From positions 62,001 through 126,000 of the forward strand of contig NZ_FMWL01000002.1 of the NCBI RefSeq assembly GCF_900103005.1: DNA of 64,000 nucleotides, read 5' to 3'. Both the position numbers and the translations under genes were made by a program. The notes below the pieces were generated by a model. It saw nothing but the letters and a program-made list of their open reading frames with translations. It made no database searches and was not told the origin of the DNA. Below, in pieces: positions 49,405 through 59,018 of this stretch (positions within the stretch are counted from its first letter, which is position 1; each line of letters opens with the position of its first letter). This DNA is from Acidaminobacter hydrogenoformans DSM 2784. GTDB taxonomy: Bacteria > Bacillota > Clostridia > Peptostreptococcales > Acidaminobacteraceae.

Positions 49405-51456
49405 TTATATTGAAAAGCGCTCGAACGCCTCCTGCCGGCGGCGGATCAGCAGTGCCTTTTCCATTTGGGTCAATTGGCCAGAGGCTTCTTTCTGGAGGAT
49501 GTTCAGAACCTCTTGCTGGCAAACTGTCAAAATATCCAAATGTCGAGATAGATCAGCAAGTTTCAGCGGCGGAAGACCATGCTGCCGCGTACCGAAAAAT
49601 TCTCCGGGCCCCCTGAGCTTCAGGTCGCAATCTGCGATTTCAAAGCCATCCTGAGTTTCCACCATTTTCTTGATCCTCTGCTTCGCGACCTGGCCGGGCT
49701 GTTCTGCGACCAGGTAGCAGCTTGAAGCATGCTCGCCCCTGCCCACTCGGCCCCTAAGCTGATGAAGCTGACTGAGCCCAAAACGGTCGCAGTCCATGAT
49801 GATCATAACCGTTGCGTTTGGCACATTGATGCCGACCTCAATGACCGTTGTGGAGACCAGCAAATCCAGCTCACCAATGGCGAAAGCCTTCATCACCTGA
49901 TTTTTTTCTGACGATTTCATTTTCCCGTGAACCAAGCCTACACGCCGGTGCCTGAACACGCCACCGCGCAGCTCTCCATACAGGGCTTCTGCCGATTGCA
50001 GCTCAGACCCCATCTCGCTTTCCTCCACTAGCGGACATACGACATACACCTGGCGGCCTGCTTCGATCCTCTGATCGACACTCTTGCAGAGCCGCTGAAA
50101 TTGTTTTCTCGGAACATACACCGTCTCAATGGGCTTTCTTCCAACGGGCAACACTTTGATCACCGACACGTCAACATCACCATAAAGCACAAGAGACAAG
50201 GTCCTCGGTATGGGCGTCGCTGTCATGATCAGAACATCCGGGCTCACGCCCTTTTCTTCAAGCCGGTTGCGCTGGCGCACGCCAAAGCGGTGTTGCTCAT
50301 CCGTTATAACCAGTCCAAGTCGGTCAAAGACGACTTCTTCTTCCAAGAGCGCGTGGGTACCAATGATCCAGCGATAAGCGCCGGAGGATATACCTTCGCG
50401 AAGCTTTTTTTTATGCTTTGAAGACGAAGTCAGCAGCGCAATCCTCTCTATTTCATGAGGATACAACTTTAAAAGCGCTTCATAATGCTGAGCCGCTAAA
50501 AGCTCTGTTGGTGCCATGAGAACACTTTGATAATCGTTATGCACAGCAAGTGTCATAGCTGCGAAAGCAACCGCGGTTTTTCCGGAGCCAACATCCCCCT
50601 GCAGAAGCCGGTACATGACCTGAGCCTTTGACATGTCATTGTAAATGTCCTGAACTGCCTGTTGCTGATCAACTGTCAGCCTGAATGTCAGCTTTTCCTG
50701 AAAAGCTTCGAGAACGCCTTTTGTCTTGAAAGCAATACCTTGCCCACGCTTTGCGTCCACTCTGAGCAGCGCCAAATTCAGCTGCAAGGACCATAGCTCC
50801 TCAAAAACCAGCCTGTACTTGGCGGCTTTGTATCTTGTACGATCCGTTGGAAAATGAAGCTCTTCAAGGGCAGCGCCAAGACCTGGCATCCCATACTTCG
50901 CAAGCAGAGCCGCAGGAAGGGTTTCCTCCAGCTGGGGAAGCTCAGTTGTCAATGCGTGACGAATCAGCGTCGCCATATCCCTTTGTGTTATGCCTTCTGT
51001 CAGAGGATATTGCGGCGTAATCACCAGCTGGCTTTCGAGCTGGTCACTCTCCCTGAATATTTCCGGATGAATCAAAGTCAACTGGCGTCCACTACGTCTC
51101 GCTTGGCCAAAAGCATATAGAACCTCTCCAGGAGAATGCTGCTTTTCAAGATAAGCTGCATTAAAAAAAAGCAGCTCAAAGGGCATCATGCCATCCAGCA
51201 TATGAAAGCGCGTCATGACCTTGCCCTGGGTCGTTCGTGAGCTCTGAACAGATTTTACCCTACCGCTGACCGTAACCACTTCGCCGTCTTCGACTTCGTG
51301 GACACTGCGTCTCTTGGATTTATCAGCGTAGCCCCTCGGATAATGAAACAGCATATCTCTTAAACTAAAGATTCCAAGGCGTGCAAGGGCTGATTTTTTT
51401 TTGATGCCAATCCCTTTCACCGACGTCAGGTCCGAATGGGTGTGCATACTTATCAA
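49405..51456 (-). CDS. recG: ATP-dependent DNA helicase RecG
   Basis: Branch-migration helicase that remodels stalled forks. An N-terminal wedge OB domain ([16 protein letters not shown] near 62) is followed by two helicase domains: [15 protein letters not shown] near 290, [13 protein letters not shown] (DExH) near 390, ATPIPRTL, and [10 protein letters not shown] near 575. 683 residues from TTG; GAGAGG is four bases before that TTG and thirteen before an in-frame ATG at 51447, so the start is unsure by three codons. No clear terminator was found in the 135 bases before rsmD. Confidence 0.97.
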   Translation of the reverse strand: MISMHTHSDLTSVKGIGIKKKSALARLGIFSLRDMLFHYPRGYADKSKRRSVHEVEDGEVVTVSGRVKSVQSSRTTQGKVMTRFHMLDGMMPFELLFFNAAYLEKQHSPGEVLYAFGQARRSGRQLTLIHPEIFRESDQLESQLVITPQYPLTEGITQRDMATLIRHALTTELPQLEETLPAALLAKYGMPGLGAALEELHFPTDRTRYKAAKYRLVFEELWSLQLNLALLRVDAKRGQGIAFKTKGVLEAFQEKLTFRLTVDQQQAVQDIYNDMSKAQVMYRLLQGDVGSGKTAVAFAAMTLAVHNDYQSVLMAPTELLAAQHYEALLKLYPHEIERIALLTSSSKHKKKLREGISSGAYRWIIGTHALLEEEVVFDRLGLVITDEQHRFGVRQRNRLEEKGVSPDVLIMTATPIPRTLSLVLYGDVDVSVIKVLPVGRKPIETVYVPRKQFQRLCKSVDQRIEAGRQVYVVCPLVEESEMGSELQSAEALYGELRGGVFRHRRVGLVHGKMKSSEKNQVMKAFAIGELDLLVSTTVIEVGINVPNATVMIIMDCDRFGLSQLHQLRGRVGRGEHASSCYLVAEQPGQVAKQRIKKMVETQDGFEIADCDLKLRGPGEFFGTRQHGLPPLKLADLSRHLDILTVCQQEVLNILQKEASGQLTQMEKALLIRRRQEAFERFSI

Positions 51457-51548
51457 TTCACCTCTCTCAAGAAGGGAACATAAAAGCTCTGAAAAAGCTG
51501 ACCGGAAAAATGCAATCCTGCAGCACTCAGCCCAACCCCTTTAACTGG

Positions 51549-51574
51549 AAGAGACCGGTCTTTACCGGTCTCTT
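51549..51574 (-). other. hairpin between yloV and recG
   Basis: AAGAGACCGG and CCGGTCTCTT (ten perfect pairs, six-base loop) 16 bases after yloV. The U-tract is on the plus strand, so it would stop plus-strand transcripts; on the gene strand it ends in TTCC. Confidence 0.6.
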
Positions 51575-51589
51575 TTTTTCTTGGAAACA

Positions 51590-53245
51590 TTACTCCACTG
51601 AAATCACATAATAGTAAAGAGGCTGTCCGCCGTAATGGCATTCAATGTCCAGATCACCGTGGTCAGCGCTGACTTTTTCAATAAGCATTTCAGCGTCAGT
51701 TTTAGAAATCTCTTCACCATAATATACCGTCAAGATAGACGCATCTTCGTCGAGAATCTTTTCAATTGAGTCCAGGGCAACATTTTCGATATTCTGGCCA
51801 ACTGACACAATTTTACCATCCGCCACGCCCAGAATGTCATCCTTCTTGATCTCTATATCGCCGTATTGTGTATCCCTGACGGAATACGTCACCTGAAGCG
51901 TCTTCACATGATCGATCGAAGCCGTCATGGCCGCCTCGTTTTCGGACGGCGATTTATCCATATCAAACTCAATTAACGTCGCAATACCCTGCGGAATTGA
52001 CTTTGTAGGAATTACGGAAATAGGAAGGCTTGAGACCTCTTTGGCCTGATTCGCCGCCAAAATTATGTTGCTGTTATTTGGCAGGATAATCAAGTGTTCC
52101 GCGTTGCAATCCGCTGCAGCTTTAAGAAAATCCTCAGTACTTGGGTTCATGGTCTGTCCGCCCTCGACGACCACATCCACGCCCAGCTCCCTGAAAATTT
52201 GGCTGAACCCTTCACCCATAGCGACGGCAATGATGCCGTAAGGCTTCTTCTCCTCCGGTACGCGTTTTTTTGCCGATGGTGATTGTCCCCCAACCTCAGC
52301 CAAAACAACGCCATGATCAAGATTCGAATGCTGTTCCCGCATATTCTCAATTTTGACCGTTATGAGCGGCCCGTATTTAAGCGCCTTTTCAAGCGCCATC
52401 CCCGGGTTGTCCGTGTGGATATGAACTTTCACCAAAGACTCATCCTGAACGAACACCATGCTGTCTCCAAGTTTTTGAATCTCAGAGCGGAGAATAGGCA
52501 CATCGTCCCGAAGCGTTTCCAGTATAAATTCCGTACAATATCCAAAAGTAATCGCCTCTGGCTCAAGTGCTGCCCCTGCTGCTTTCAGCACGTTCTCAGA
52601 ACGCTCGACCTGAATTTCGACTTCTTTCCCCAAGACAGCATCCAAAAATCCTAAAAGAATAAAAACCAGGCCTTTGCCTCCGGCGTCAACGACGCCAGCC
52701 GATTTTAATACCGGCAGGTAATCAGGCGTCCTTTCCAGTGTTTCTTCTGAGCGCTTGATTAGATTCTCAAGGAGTTCCTGAACTGGCACCGCCTGTTCGG
52801 TATAATCCATGCCGAGCTCAGCCGTTTTTCTGATGACGGTCAGGATGGTCCCTTCCACAGGCTTCATGACGGCCTTGTAAGCTGTATCAGATGCTTCCTT
52901 CAAGGCATGGGCCAAGTCAATGGACGTGAGCTCTTTCTTTTCCTGGCAGCCCTTTGCAAAGCCCCTGAAGATCTGTGACAGAATAACGCCAGAGTTACCC
53001 CTGGCTCCCATCAGCGACCCCTTGGACATGGCTTTTGAGATAATCTCAACCGATGTCTCCCCTTCATACTTCGAAAGCTCGTTGATTGCGGCATTCATGG
53101 TCAGAGACATATTTGTACCCGTATCACCGTCAGGAACCGGGAAGACATTAAGTGAATCCACCAGATTCTTATTTCTGTTTAACGTCGCTGCAGCCTGCTT
53201 AAACATCTTTGACAGCAGCACGCCATCAATTTTAATAATATCCAA
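51590..53245 (-). CDS. fakA: YloV, DAK2-domain fatty-acid kinase catalytic subunit (FakA-like)
   Basis: Homologue of FakA, which with lipid-binding FakB phosphorylates exogenous fatty acids for the PlsX/PlsY route. The N-terminal DAK2 domain has DGDTGTNMSLTM near 38 and GARGNSGVILSQIFRGFA near 78; a middle domain and a C-terminal DegV-like domain follow. 551 residues. TTG start with AGGAGG upstream. It follows yloU by 18 bases. No fakB (degV) gene is nearby. The link to plsX in the same window is functional, not operonic. Confidence 0.92.
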   Translation of the reverse strand: MDIIKIDGVLLSKMFKQAAATLNRNKNLVDSLNVFPVPDGDTGTNMSLTMNAAINELSKYEGETSVEIISKAMSKGSLMGARGNSGVILSQIFRGFAKGCQEKKELTSIDLAHALKEASDTAYKAVMKPVEGTILTVIRKTAELGMDYTEQAVPVQELLENLIKRSEETLERTPDYLPVLKSAGVVDAGGKGLVFILLGFLDAVLGKEVEIQVERSENVLKAAGAALEPEAITFGYCTEFILETLRDDVPILRSEIQKLGDSMVFVQDESLVKVHIHTDNPGMALEKALKYGPLITVKIENMREQHSNLDHGVVLAEVGGQSPSAKKRVPEEKKPYGIIAVAMGEGFSQIFRELGVDVVVEGGQTMNPSTEDFLKAAADCNAEHLIILPNNSNIILAANQAKEVSSLPISVIPTKSIPQGIATLIEFDMDKSPSENEAAMTASIDHVKTLQVTYSVRDTQYGDIEIKKDDILGVADGKIVSVGQNIENVALDSIEKILDEDASILTVYYGEEISKTDAEMLIEKVSADHGDLDIECHYGGQPLYYYVISVE

Positions 53246-53263
53246 AGGTCATCCCTCCTAAGA

Positions 53264-53620
53264 TCAGGCTTGAACCCTGACCCCTTCAATATTCAGATTC
53301 ACTTTCAGGACTTTAAGGCCTGTTTGGTTTTCGACGCTGTATTTGACCCGTTCAATGATATTTTGAGCAACCACAGAGATTTTGGTTCCAAATTGAACGA
53401 TGACGAACAGATCGATGACGATACCTTCATCCTCAGAGTGAATCCTGACGCCCTTGGAGAGATTTTCTTTTTTCAGCAAATTGGCAATACCACCAGTTGT
53501 ATTGCGCGAGGCCATTCCGACCAGGCCGTAGCATTCGATTGCTGCAGCGCCTGCAATGGTGGCAATGACATCATTATTAATGAAAACTGCACCGTGCGCG
53601 TTTTCTACTTTTATGGCCAT
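53264..53620 (-). CDS. yloU: Asp23/Gls24-family protein YloU
   Basis: Small envelope-stress family protein with IEVENAHG-like start (MAIKVENAHGAVFINNDVI), AAIECYGLVGMAS and a C-terminal NLNIEGVRV strand. 118 residues from an ATG after GGGGAGG; the longer frame would include the promoter region. Function is unclear; the gene precedes yloV throughout Firmicutes, which suggests a joint role in lipid or envelope homeostasis. Confidence 0.94.
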   Translation of the reverse strand: MAIKVENAHGAVFINNDVIATIAGAAAIECYGLVGMASRNTTGGIANLLKKENLSKGVRIHSEDEGIVIDLFVIVQFGTKISVVAQNIIERVKYSVENQTGLKVLKVNLNIEGVRVQA

Positions 53621-53693
53621 CTTGTTTCCTCCCCTTTTACAATCCATATTGATTTTACTATGATTCCAATTATGTGACAACCTTATCTGTGCC

Positions 53694-53699
53694 ATTATA
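53694..53699 (-). promoter_or_regulatory. candidate -10 element of yloU
   Basis: TATAAT on the minus strand, about 75 bases before yloU, with only a weak -35. The divergent rpmB promoter starts 24 bases away. Confidence 0.45.
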
Positions 53700-53722
53700 C
53701 CCTATTTTCCTTGAAGATTAAC

Positions 53723-53751
53723 TTGCAAACAAAGAAATGATCTGTTAGAAT
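53723..53751 (+). promoter_or_regulatory. sigma-A promoter of rpmB
   Basis: TTGCAA (53723-53728) and TAGAAT (53746-53751), spacer 17, with TG one base before the -10. Confidence 0.85.
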
Positions 53752-53791
53752 AAGTTTGCTTATGTGTTATTTGTTTTAGGGAGGTGTAACA

Positions 53792-53983
53792 ATGGCAAGA
53801 GTATGCGAAGTTTGCGGAAAAGGCAAGGTCAGCGGAAATAACGTCAGCCATGCCAACAACCATACAAGAAGAACCTGGGCGCCGAACCTCAGAAGAGTCA
53901 AAGCGGTCGTAAACGGTTCACCAAAAAGATTGATGGTTTGTACAAGATGCATGCGTTCCGGCAATGTCGTACGCGCAATCTAA
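53792..53983 (+). CDS. rpmB: 50S ribosomal protein L28
   Basis: 63-residue ribosomal protein with both Cys pairs of the zinc-binding form (CEVCGKG and CTRCMRSG). The [19 protein letters not shown] block is the family core. GGGAGGTG precedes the ATG. Transcribed opposite to yloU, exactly as in B. subtilis; spoVM, which lies next to it there, is absent. Confidence 0.99.
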   Translation: MARVCEVCGKGKVSGNNVSHANNHTRRTWAPNLRRVKAVVNGSPKRLMVCTRCMRSGNVVRAI

Positions 53984-54000
53984 TTTGGATCTGCCTTAAA

Positions 54001-54037
54001 GTCTGCCCCATTTGCTGCGGCGGGCTTTTTTGCTTTT
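54001..54037 (+). terminator. intrinsic terminator after rpmB
   Basis: GTCTGCC and GGCGGGC (two G-U pairs) followed by TTTTTTGCTTTTTT on the plus strand. Confidence 0.8.
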
Positions 54038-54082
54038 TTGACGCTTTGGGACCTGTTAAACTTTAAATCAGAGTCGCCGCCA

Positions 54083-54108
54083 AAGTCCTGAAATGCGCCT
54101 CAGGACTT
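54083..54108 (-). other. hairpin just after thiN
   Basis: AAGTCCTGA and TCAGGACTT pair around eight bases, a few bases past the thiN stop; TGGCGG follows, so the U-tract is minimal. It probably closes the long priA-thiN transcript. Confidence 0.5.
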
Positions 54109-54113
54109 CGATA

Positions 54114-54770
54114 TCATTTGCGGTCTCTGCACTGCATTAAAAAAACCGGTCCTTCTTGAACCTCTACAGAGCCCGTATCCTCTATCAGCCTGTTGCTGAC
54201 CCCCAAAGTTCCGGACCGGTACATCCGGAGCGCTTCACCATCATATTCAAACCCACGAAGTGACACTGAGGCCGCCTCGTCAATAGAAAGCACTGATACA
54301 TAAAAGCCCTCGCGTCGAATAATCCCATAAGTCCCAGGGTACAGTCTCTCCACCTCATTATTGGGGTCAAGAGCCCGTACTCTGGGATATTTTTCTTTTA
54401 TACTGGTAAGCAGCATTAAATTGGCAAACATATGATCGACGCGGCTCCCAAAAGCCCCAAACATATCAATGACCGAACCTTCAGGATGAGTGGCGCAGAG
54501 CGCCATGGCCTTGTGAAGTGCAAGCTCCGTGTCCGTCCAGTCCTTCTGTGAATCAAAAGTCATGACTTCCGTCTCCGGATAACGCGTCTCAAAATCCGCA
54601 CATCCAGCATAAGAATCAAAATCACCAATAATGAAGTCCGGTATGAGCCCCATAGACTCAAAAGCTTCCAGGCCCCGGTCCACAGCTATGATCTGATCAT
54701 AGCTGCTGAGCTGATCTTTAAGCCAGTCTAAATCCTCAAGGGCGCCTCCGGTGACAATCGCAACCCTCAT
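54114..54770 (-). CDS. thiN: Thiamine pyrophosphokinase
   Basis: Transfers diphosphate from ATP to thiamine. IIAVDRGLEAFESMGLIPDFIIGDFDS near 27-53 and the Asp/Thr-rich DSQKDWTDTELALHKAM near 75 are the substrate site; GAFGSRVDHMFANLMLL follows. 218 residues. Overlaps rpe by four bases. No TPP riboswitch precedes it. Confidence 0.95.
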   Translation of the reverse strand: MRVAIVTGGALEDLDWLKDQLSSYDQIIAVDRGLEAFESMGLIPDFIIGDFDSYAGCADFETRYPETEVMTFDSQKDWTDTELALHKAMALCATHPEGSVIDMFGAFGSRVDHMFANLMLLTSIKEKYPRVRALDPNNEVERLYPGTYGIIRREGFYVSVLSIDEAASVSLRGFEYDGEALRMYRSGTLGVSNRLIEDTGSVEVQEGPVFLMQCRDRK

Positions 54771-55417
54771 TTGACCGCTGTCCTGAATTTTTGTACTTCC
54801 GCCTCAAAGTCAGAAGCGCCAAACAAAGCGGAACCCGCAACAATGACATCAGCACCGGCACGGACGACCTCAGCAACGTTATCCGCTTTAATGCCTCCGT
54901 CCACCTCAATTTCGAGGTTCAGGCCACGGGCTGTTACCATGGATTTTAGCTTGGCAACTTTTTCGAGAGCCTGAGGGATAAACGCCTGTCCGCCAAATCC
55001 CGGATTGACAGACATGATCAGTACCAGATCCAGGTCAGGCAGAATATCCTCCAGTACCGCCACAGGTGTCGCAGGGTTAAGCGACACCCCCGCTTTGACC
55101 CCAAGGGACTTGATCAGTTGAATCGTTCGGTGAAGGTGGACTGTGGCCTCCTGATGCACCGTAATGATGTCTGCCCCGGCTTTTGCAAAAGCCTCAGCGT
55201 ATCGCTCCGGATGCTCGATCATCAAATGGACGTCCTTGACAAGGCGGGTTCGCCCTTTCAAAGCTTCCAGCACTAGTGGGCCAATAGTTAAGTTTGGCAC
55301 AAAATGCCCATCCATAACGTCCACGTGAAGATATTCGCAGCCAGATCGCTCAATTTTAATAACTTCATCCTGCAGATTTCCAAAATCCGCGGACAAAATC
55401 GAAGGTGCAAGCTTCAA
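54767..55417 (-). CDS. rpe: Ribulose-phosphate 3-epimerase
   Basis: Pentose-phosphate pathway TIM barrel. LAPSILSADFGNL at the start, DVMDGHFVPNLTIGP near 35, MSVNPGFGGQAFIP near 138 and EVDGGIK near 173. AGGAGG is five bases before the TTG used (216 residues); a frame ten codons longer would cover it. One base separates it from rsgA. Confidence 0.97.
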   Translation of the reverse strand: MKLAPSILSADFGNLQDEVIKIERSGCEYLHVDVMDGHFVPNLTIGPLVLEALKGRTRLVKDVHLMIEHPERYAEAFAKAGADIITVHQEATVHLHRTIQLIKSLGVKAGVSLNPATPVAVLEDILPDLDLVLIMSVNPGFGGQAFIPQALEKVAKLKSMVTARGLNLEIEVDGGIKADNVAEVVRAGADVIVAGSALFGASDFEAEVQKFRTAVK

Positions 55418-55418
55418 A

Positions 55419-56300
55419 TTAATACCTCCTATATTGCCTGATTTCATTCAAAATCAGAACGTAAGAATTGTAACGGGAATCAGATAATTTCCCCGCCTGA
55501 ACCGCCTCTCGAATCCTGCAGTCCGGCTCTTCCATATGCAGACAGTCATCAAAGCGGCAGTTTCCAGGGTAATATTCAAAATCCGGGAAGCAGGAGGACA
55601 ATAGGTCTGCCTCCAAATCCTTGAGCTCCAGGGAGGTAAATCCAGGTGTATCGACCACAAATCCCCCTGATGCAAGCTCAAGAAGCTCACTATGCCTGGT
55701 CGTATGTTTGCCTCGTTGAATCTTTTCACTGACAGCACCAGTTTTAAGTGCCAAACCAGGCTCGATGGCATTCAGAAGCGAAGATTTCCCAACGCCGGAA
55801 GGCCCGGCGAAAACAGAAACTTTACCTTTCAGCATCGCTTTTAGTTCCTCAATCTGAAACCCGGTGACTGAGCAAGTGGTCAAAACTTTAAAGCCAGTTG
55901 GACCATAAATGGACTCAAGCTTCTGAGTGAGTTGAGACTCCGCATCATCAAGGTCAACTTTATTGAATACAAGCACAACATCCAGGCCTTCCTTGACGGC
56001 GAGAACTGTCATTTTGTCCAGCAAGACCATATTGGGATCCGGGAACCTTACTGCAAAGACAATCACGGCCTGGTCTACGTTAGAGACTGTAGGTCTGACA
56101 AGCTCCGAGGTCCTGGGCAAGATGTCCTCAATCGCAGCATGCTGTTTGGAAAAGAGGACGCGGTCACCTACCATAGGCACCAAACCCATTTTTTTGAATT
56201 TTCCGCGCGCTTTGCATTCGAGAATCCCGGATTCGTCCTGTACATAATAAAATCCGGCTATGCCTTTTACAATACGTCCTTCCACCAGCTTTTCACCCAT
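55419..56300 (-). CDS. rsgA: Ribosome small-subunit GTPase RsgA
   Basis: Circularly permuted GTPase for late 30S maturation. N-terminal OB fold, then NKVD (G4) before GPSGVGKSSLLN (G1 near 170) and DTPG (G3), and a C-terminal zinc site CRFDDCLHMEEPDC near 247. 293 residues. It overlaps the prkC stop by one base (TGATG). In B. subtilis this GTPase (CpgA) is phosphorylated by PrkC, which the order prpC-prkC-rsgA would suit. Confidence 0.97.
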   Translation of the reverse strand: MGEKLVEGRIVKGIAGFYYVQDESGILECKARGKFKKMGLVPMVGDRVLFSKQHAAIEDILPRTSELVRPTVSNVDQAVIVFAVRFPDPNMVLLDKMTVLAVKEGLDVVLVFNKVDLDDAESQLTQKLESIYGPTGFKVLTTCSVTGFQIEELKAMLKGKVSVFAGPSGVGKSSLLNAIEPGLALKTGAVSEKIQRGKHTTRHSELLELASGGFVVDTPGFTSLELKDLEADLLSSCFPDFEYYPGNCRFDDCLHMEEPDCRIREAVQAGKLSDSRYNSYVLILNEIRQYRRY

Positions 56301-58267
56301 CAGTTGAATACCTCTTCGCTGGAGCTGACCAGTACGTCATTGAAGTATATATTTATGCCAACAGTTCCCGTTCCGCTGATTGTAACGGAGACGCGTTCCT
56401 CTGCCTTTGAATGGAGCTTTTGGTAGACAATTTCAGACGCGCCATCTTTCACCATCACCACTTTTACCTCAAATTCCTCTTGGTCAAATTCCAGTGGAAT
56501 GGTCAGTGTTTTTTCGACGGGCTCCGGCGTGGAGTTCGGATCCTTGCCTTTACTGACCACCAAGTCAACACGATCCTCTGGCTGAACCTCCTGACCGCCT
56601 TCAATGCTTTGCGCAATAACTAAATTGGCGGCAAAGGTATCACTGAAATCATATTTCACTTCCCCTACAGAAATTCCATATTGTTCCAATGTCATTCTGG
56701 CGCTTTCGAGGGCACTGCCCACAATTTTAGGCATTATAGATTTGCCAGGCGTCTTACCCTTGCTGACATATAAATCTATAGCCGTCCCTTTTTCCTCGCT
56801 GAGGCCCGCAAATGGTGATTGACTGATGACAGTGCCTTCTGGCGCGTCATTTTCAATTTCATCCACAGATCCAACCTTAAAGCCAGCATTAACGATCATG
56901 ATCTCTGCTTCAGCAAGAGGCTTTTGAACCAAATTGGGCACCTGAAACAATTCTGTACCCAGGCTGAGTGTCAGTGTTATGGTGTACCCAGGCTTCAGCA
57001 AGGCGCCTTCTTCATGAGATTGGGAAATGACCTCGTCAGGTGCATAGCTTCTCGAATAAATTCTGTCTCCAATTTCGCCCTTGAAACTGTGATCCTCGAG
57101 AAGTTGTAGGGCAACGTCGACATCCAGTCCAGTCACATTTGGTACCGGTACCGGCTGAGTCTCCTCCAAGAGATTTTTCATCATAAATCCAGCGCCAATA
57201 AATACAAAGGCAGCGATCAGCGCTAATAAAACCGTTATAATAAGTCGTTTTTTATCAGTTTTTTGCGGTACTTCCGGCTCCGGTTCGACTTCTTCAGCAA
57301 GCTTTCGCTGTACGAATCGCGTTGGATTGGTATTTTCAATGGATCGTGTATCGTTAAAAAGGAGCTCTTCATCTATCTTAGGAATCATCATGGTCTTCGC
57401 GTCTTCATCTCCGCCTTCAATCATGACAATATGATCCGGTCTGAGGAGAACCTCATCAAGGTCGTTAAGCATTTCTGTCACGCTGCCATACCTGAATTCA
57501 GGATTTTTTTGAATAGCCTTCAGTATAACCCCTTCAAGGCCAACACTGAGTGCCGGATTGAAATCAGAGGGGGCATGCGCTTCTTCTTTAAGATGCTTTA
57601 AAGCGACTGCCACTGCGGATTCGCCTTCGAAAGGAAGTCTCTTGGCTGCCATTTCATACATCAGAATGCCCAGGGAATAGATATCTGACTTTTCGTCGAC
57701 AAAGCCACCCCTGGATTGTTCCGGAGAAGCATAATGCACCGACCCCATCATATCAGTCGTATTGATAATTGTCGCAGAGGTAATCGCTCTCGCAATGCCA
57801 AAATCCGCGACTTTGACCGCGCCATCAGCACCCATCAAAATATTGTGGGGTTTTATGTCCCTGTGGACTATGTGATTGGCATGCGCGTTTTCAAGTGCCC
57901 TGGCAACCTGTTTGGCAACGCGGATTATTTCACGGTTTTCAAAAAATCCATCATGATCCTTGATATATTTTTTTAGTGTAGGGCCATTGATGAATTCCAT
58001 GACAATATATCTGAGATCCTCCTCATGTCCAACGTCATAGACGCTGACTATGGAGGGATGGCTCAGACTCGCTGCCGCCTTGCTTTCCTTGTCGAATTTT
58101 CGGATAAATTCCTCGTCGGAAACAAATTCCGGCCTGAGGATTTTTATAGCGACGCTTCGGTCAAGCAGCATATCCTTTGCACGATACACTAACGCCATAC
58201 CGCCGTCTCCGATCTTATCCAAAATCTCGTATCTGTTTTTCAACACACGTCCTATGATTCTGTCCAC
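56300..58267 (-). CDS. prkC: PASTA-domain Ser/Thr protein kinase PrkC
   Basis: Membrane kinase sensing muropeptides or lipid II. Kinase domain (about 10-275): GDGGMALVYRAKD, Lys in SVAIKIL, HRDIKPHNILMG near 132 and DFGIARA. One membrane segment (ITVLLALIAAFVFIGAGF, near 345) is followed by three PASTA repeats (about 370-575: PNVTGLD, PNLVQKP, PKIVGSA starts) and a beta-rich C-terminal domain. 655 residues. GTG start after GGGAGG; overlaps prpC by 16 bases. Confidence 0.98.
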   Translation of the reverse strand: MDRIIGRVLKNRYEILDKIGDGGMALVYRAKDMLLDRSVAIKILRPEFVSDEEFIRKFDKESKAAASLSHPSIVSVYDVGHEEDLRYIVMEFINGPTLKKYIKDHDGFFENREIIRVAKQVARALENAHANHIVHRDIKPHNILMGADGAVKVADFGIARAITSATIINTTDMMGSVHYASPEQSRGGFVDEKSDIYSLGILMYEMAAKRLPFEGESAVAVALKHLKEEAHAPSDFNPALSVGLEGVILKAIQKNPEFRYGSVTEMLNDLDEVLLRPDHIVMIEGGDEDAKTMMIPKIDEELLFNDTRSIENTNPTRFVQRKLAEEVEPEPEVPQKTDKKRLIITVLLALIAAFVFIGAGFMMKNLLEETQPVPVPNVTGLDVDVALQLLEDHSFKGEIGDRIYSRSYAPDEVISQSHEEGALLKPGYTITLTLSLGTELFQVPNLVQKPLAEAEIMIVNAGFKVGSVDEIENDAPEGTVISQSPFAGLSEEKGTAIDLYVSKGKTPGKSIMPKIVGSALESARMTLEQYGISVGEVKYDFSDTFAANLVIAQSIEGGQEVQPEDRVDLVVSKGKDPNSTPEPVEKTLTIPLEFDQEEFEVKVVMVKDGASEIVYQKLHSKAEERVSVTISGTGTVGINIYFNDVLVSSSEEVFN

Positions 58268-59001
58268 TGGGTTTCACCTCCCTGTCCATCCAATTCAATG
58301 GCTACAGCTGTAATATTATCCGCTCCGCCGCGTTCCAGCGCCAGCTCAACCAACTGTGACAAGCGCTCTTCGAGAGTCCTTTTTGCAGTTAGAATTTCAT
58401 TGATTTCTTCCGCTTTCAAGTAATGGGTCAGTCCGTCTGAACACAGTAAAAACAAGTCACCTGCTTGAGCTTCAATTTCATGCAGGTCAGGCGTTACTCT
58501 GTCATCTGCGCCTACAGCTTTCATCAGTACATTTTTTTGAGGATGGCTAAGGGCGGCTTCGCGGTCAATAGAACCGTTCTTGATCAATTCTTCAACCAAA
58601 GTATGATCTCGAGTGACTTGCTTGAGGATACCTTCACGCATCCTATAAGCCCTGGAATCACCTATGTGGGCTACATAAGCCAGTCCATCCTGAATCCACA
58701 CAGACGTCAATGTCGTCCCCATGCCTTTGCAGTCTTCACTCTCATGGGCTTTGACCCAAATTTTCTGATTTGCATCTGAAAACACTTGTCTATAGATCTC
58801 TGCAGGCTGCAACGCTTCATTCTGCGCCAATTGATTCATGGACGCCAAAGCTTCAACTGCAATACCGCTGGCAATTTCCCCTGCCTTGTGACCACCCATA
58901 CCATCTGCCACAGCAATCAGGTGAAGCTTTTCATCAATGTAGTAGGCATCCTCATTGTTGGTCCGGATTTTTCCAATATGTGACAACCCTGCGGTTTTCA
59001 T
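58252..59001 (-). CDS. prpC: PP2C-type protein phosphatase PrpC
   Basis: Metal-dependent Ser/Thr phosphatase that reverses PrkC. KIRTNNEDAYY near 11, VADGMGGHKAGEIAS near 32, LLCSDGLTHYL near 187 and GGADNITAVAIEL near 227 give the Asp metal ligands. 249 residues from ATG after GAGGTGG. The rlmN gene between rsmB and prpC in B. subtilis is missing. Confidence 0.98.
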   Translation of the reverse strand: MKTAGLSHIGKIRTNNEDAYYIDEKLHLIAVADGMGGHKAGEIASGIAVEALASMNQLAQNEALQPAEIYRQVFSDANQKIWVKAHESEDCKGMGTTLTSVWIQDGLAYVAHIGDSRAYRMREGILKQVTRDHTLVEELIKNGSIDREAALSHPQKNVLMKAVGADDRVTPDLHEIEAQAGDLFLLCSDGLTHYLKAEEINEILTAKRTLEERLSQLVELALERGGADNITAVAIELDGQGGETQWTES

Positions 59002-59018
59002 ATGAACCACCTCGTTAT

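Noticed and set aside
51453..51641. 62-codon minus-strand frame overlapping the end of yloV and ending at the recG start
   Set aside because: It reads through the 51549-51574 hairpin, overlaps yloV in another frame and has no ribosome-binding site; the end overlap with recG seems accidental.
53984..54113. Search for spoVM between thiN and rpmB
   Set aside because: No 26-codon frame resembling SpoVM on either strand; the space holds two terminator hairpins.
54771..55417. TPP riboswitch for thiN
   Set aside because: thiN overlaps rpe by four bases, so there is no leader to hold one.
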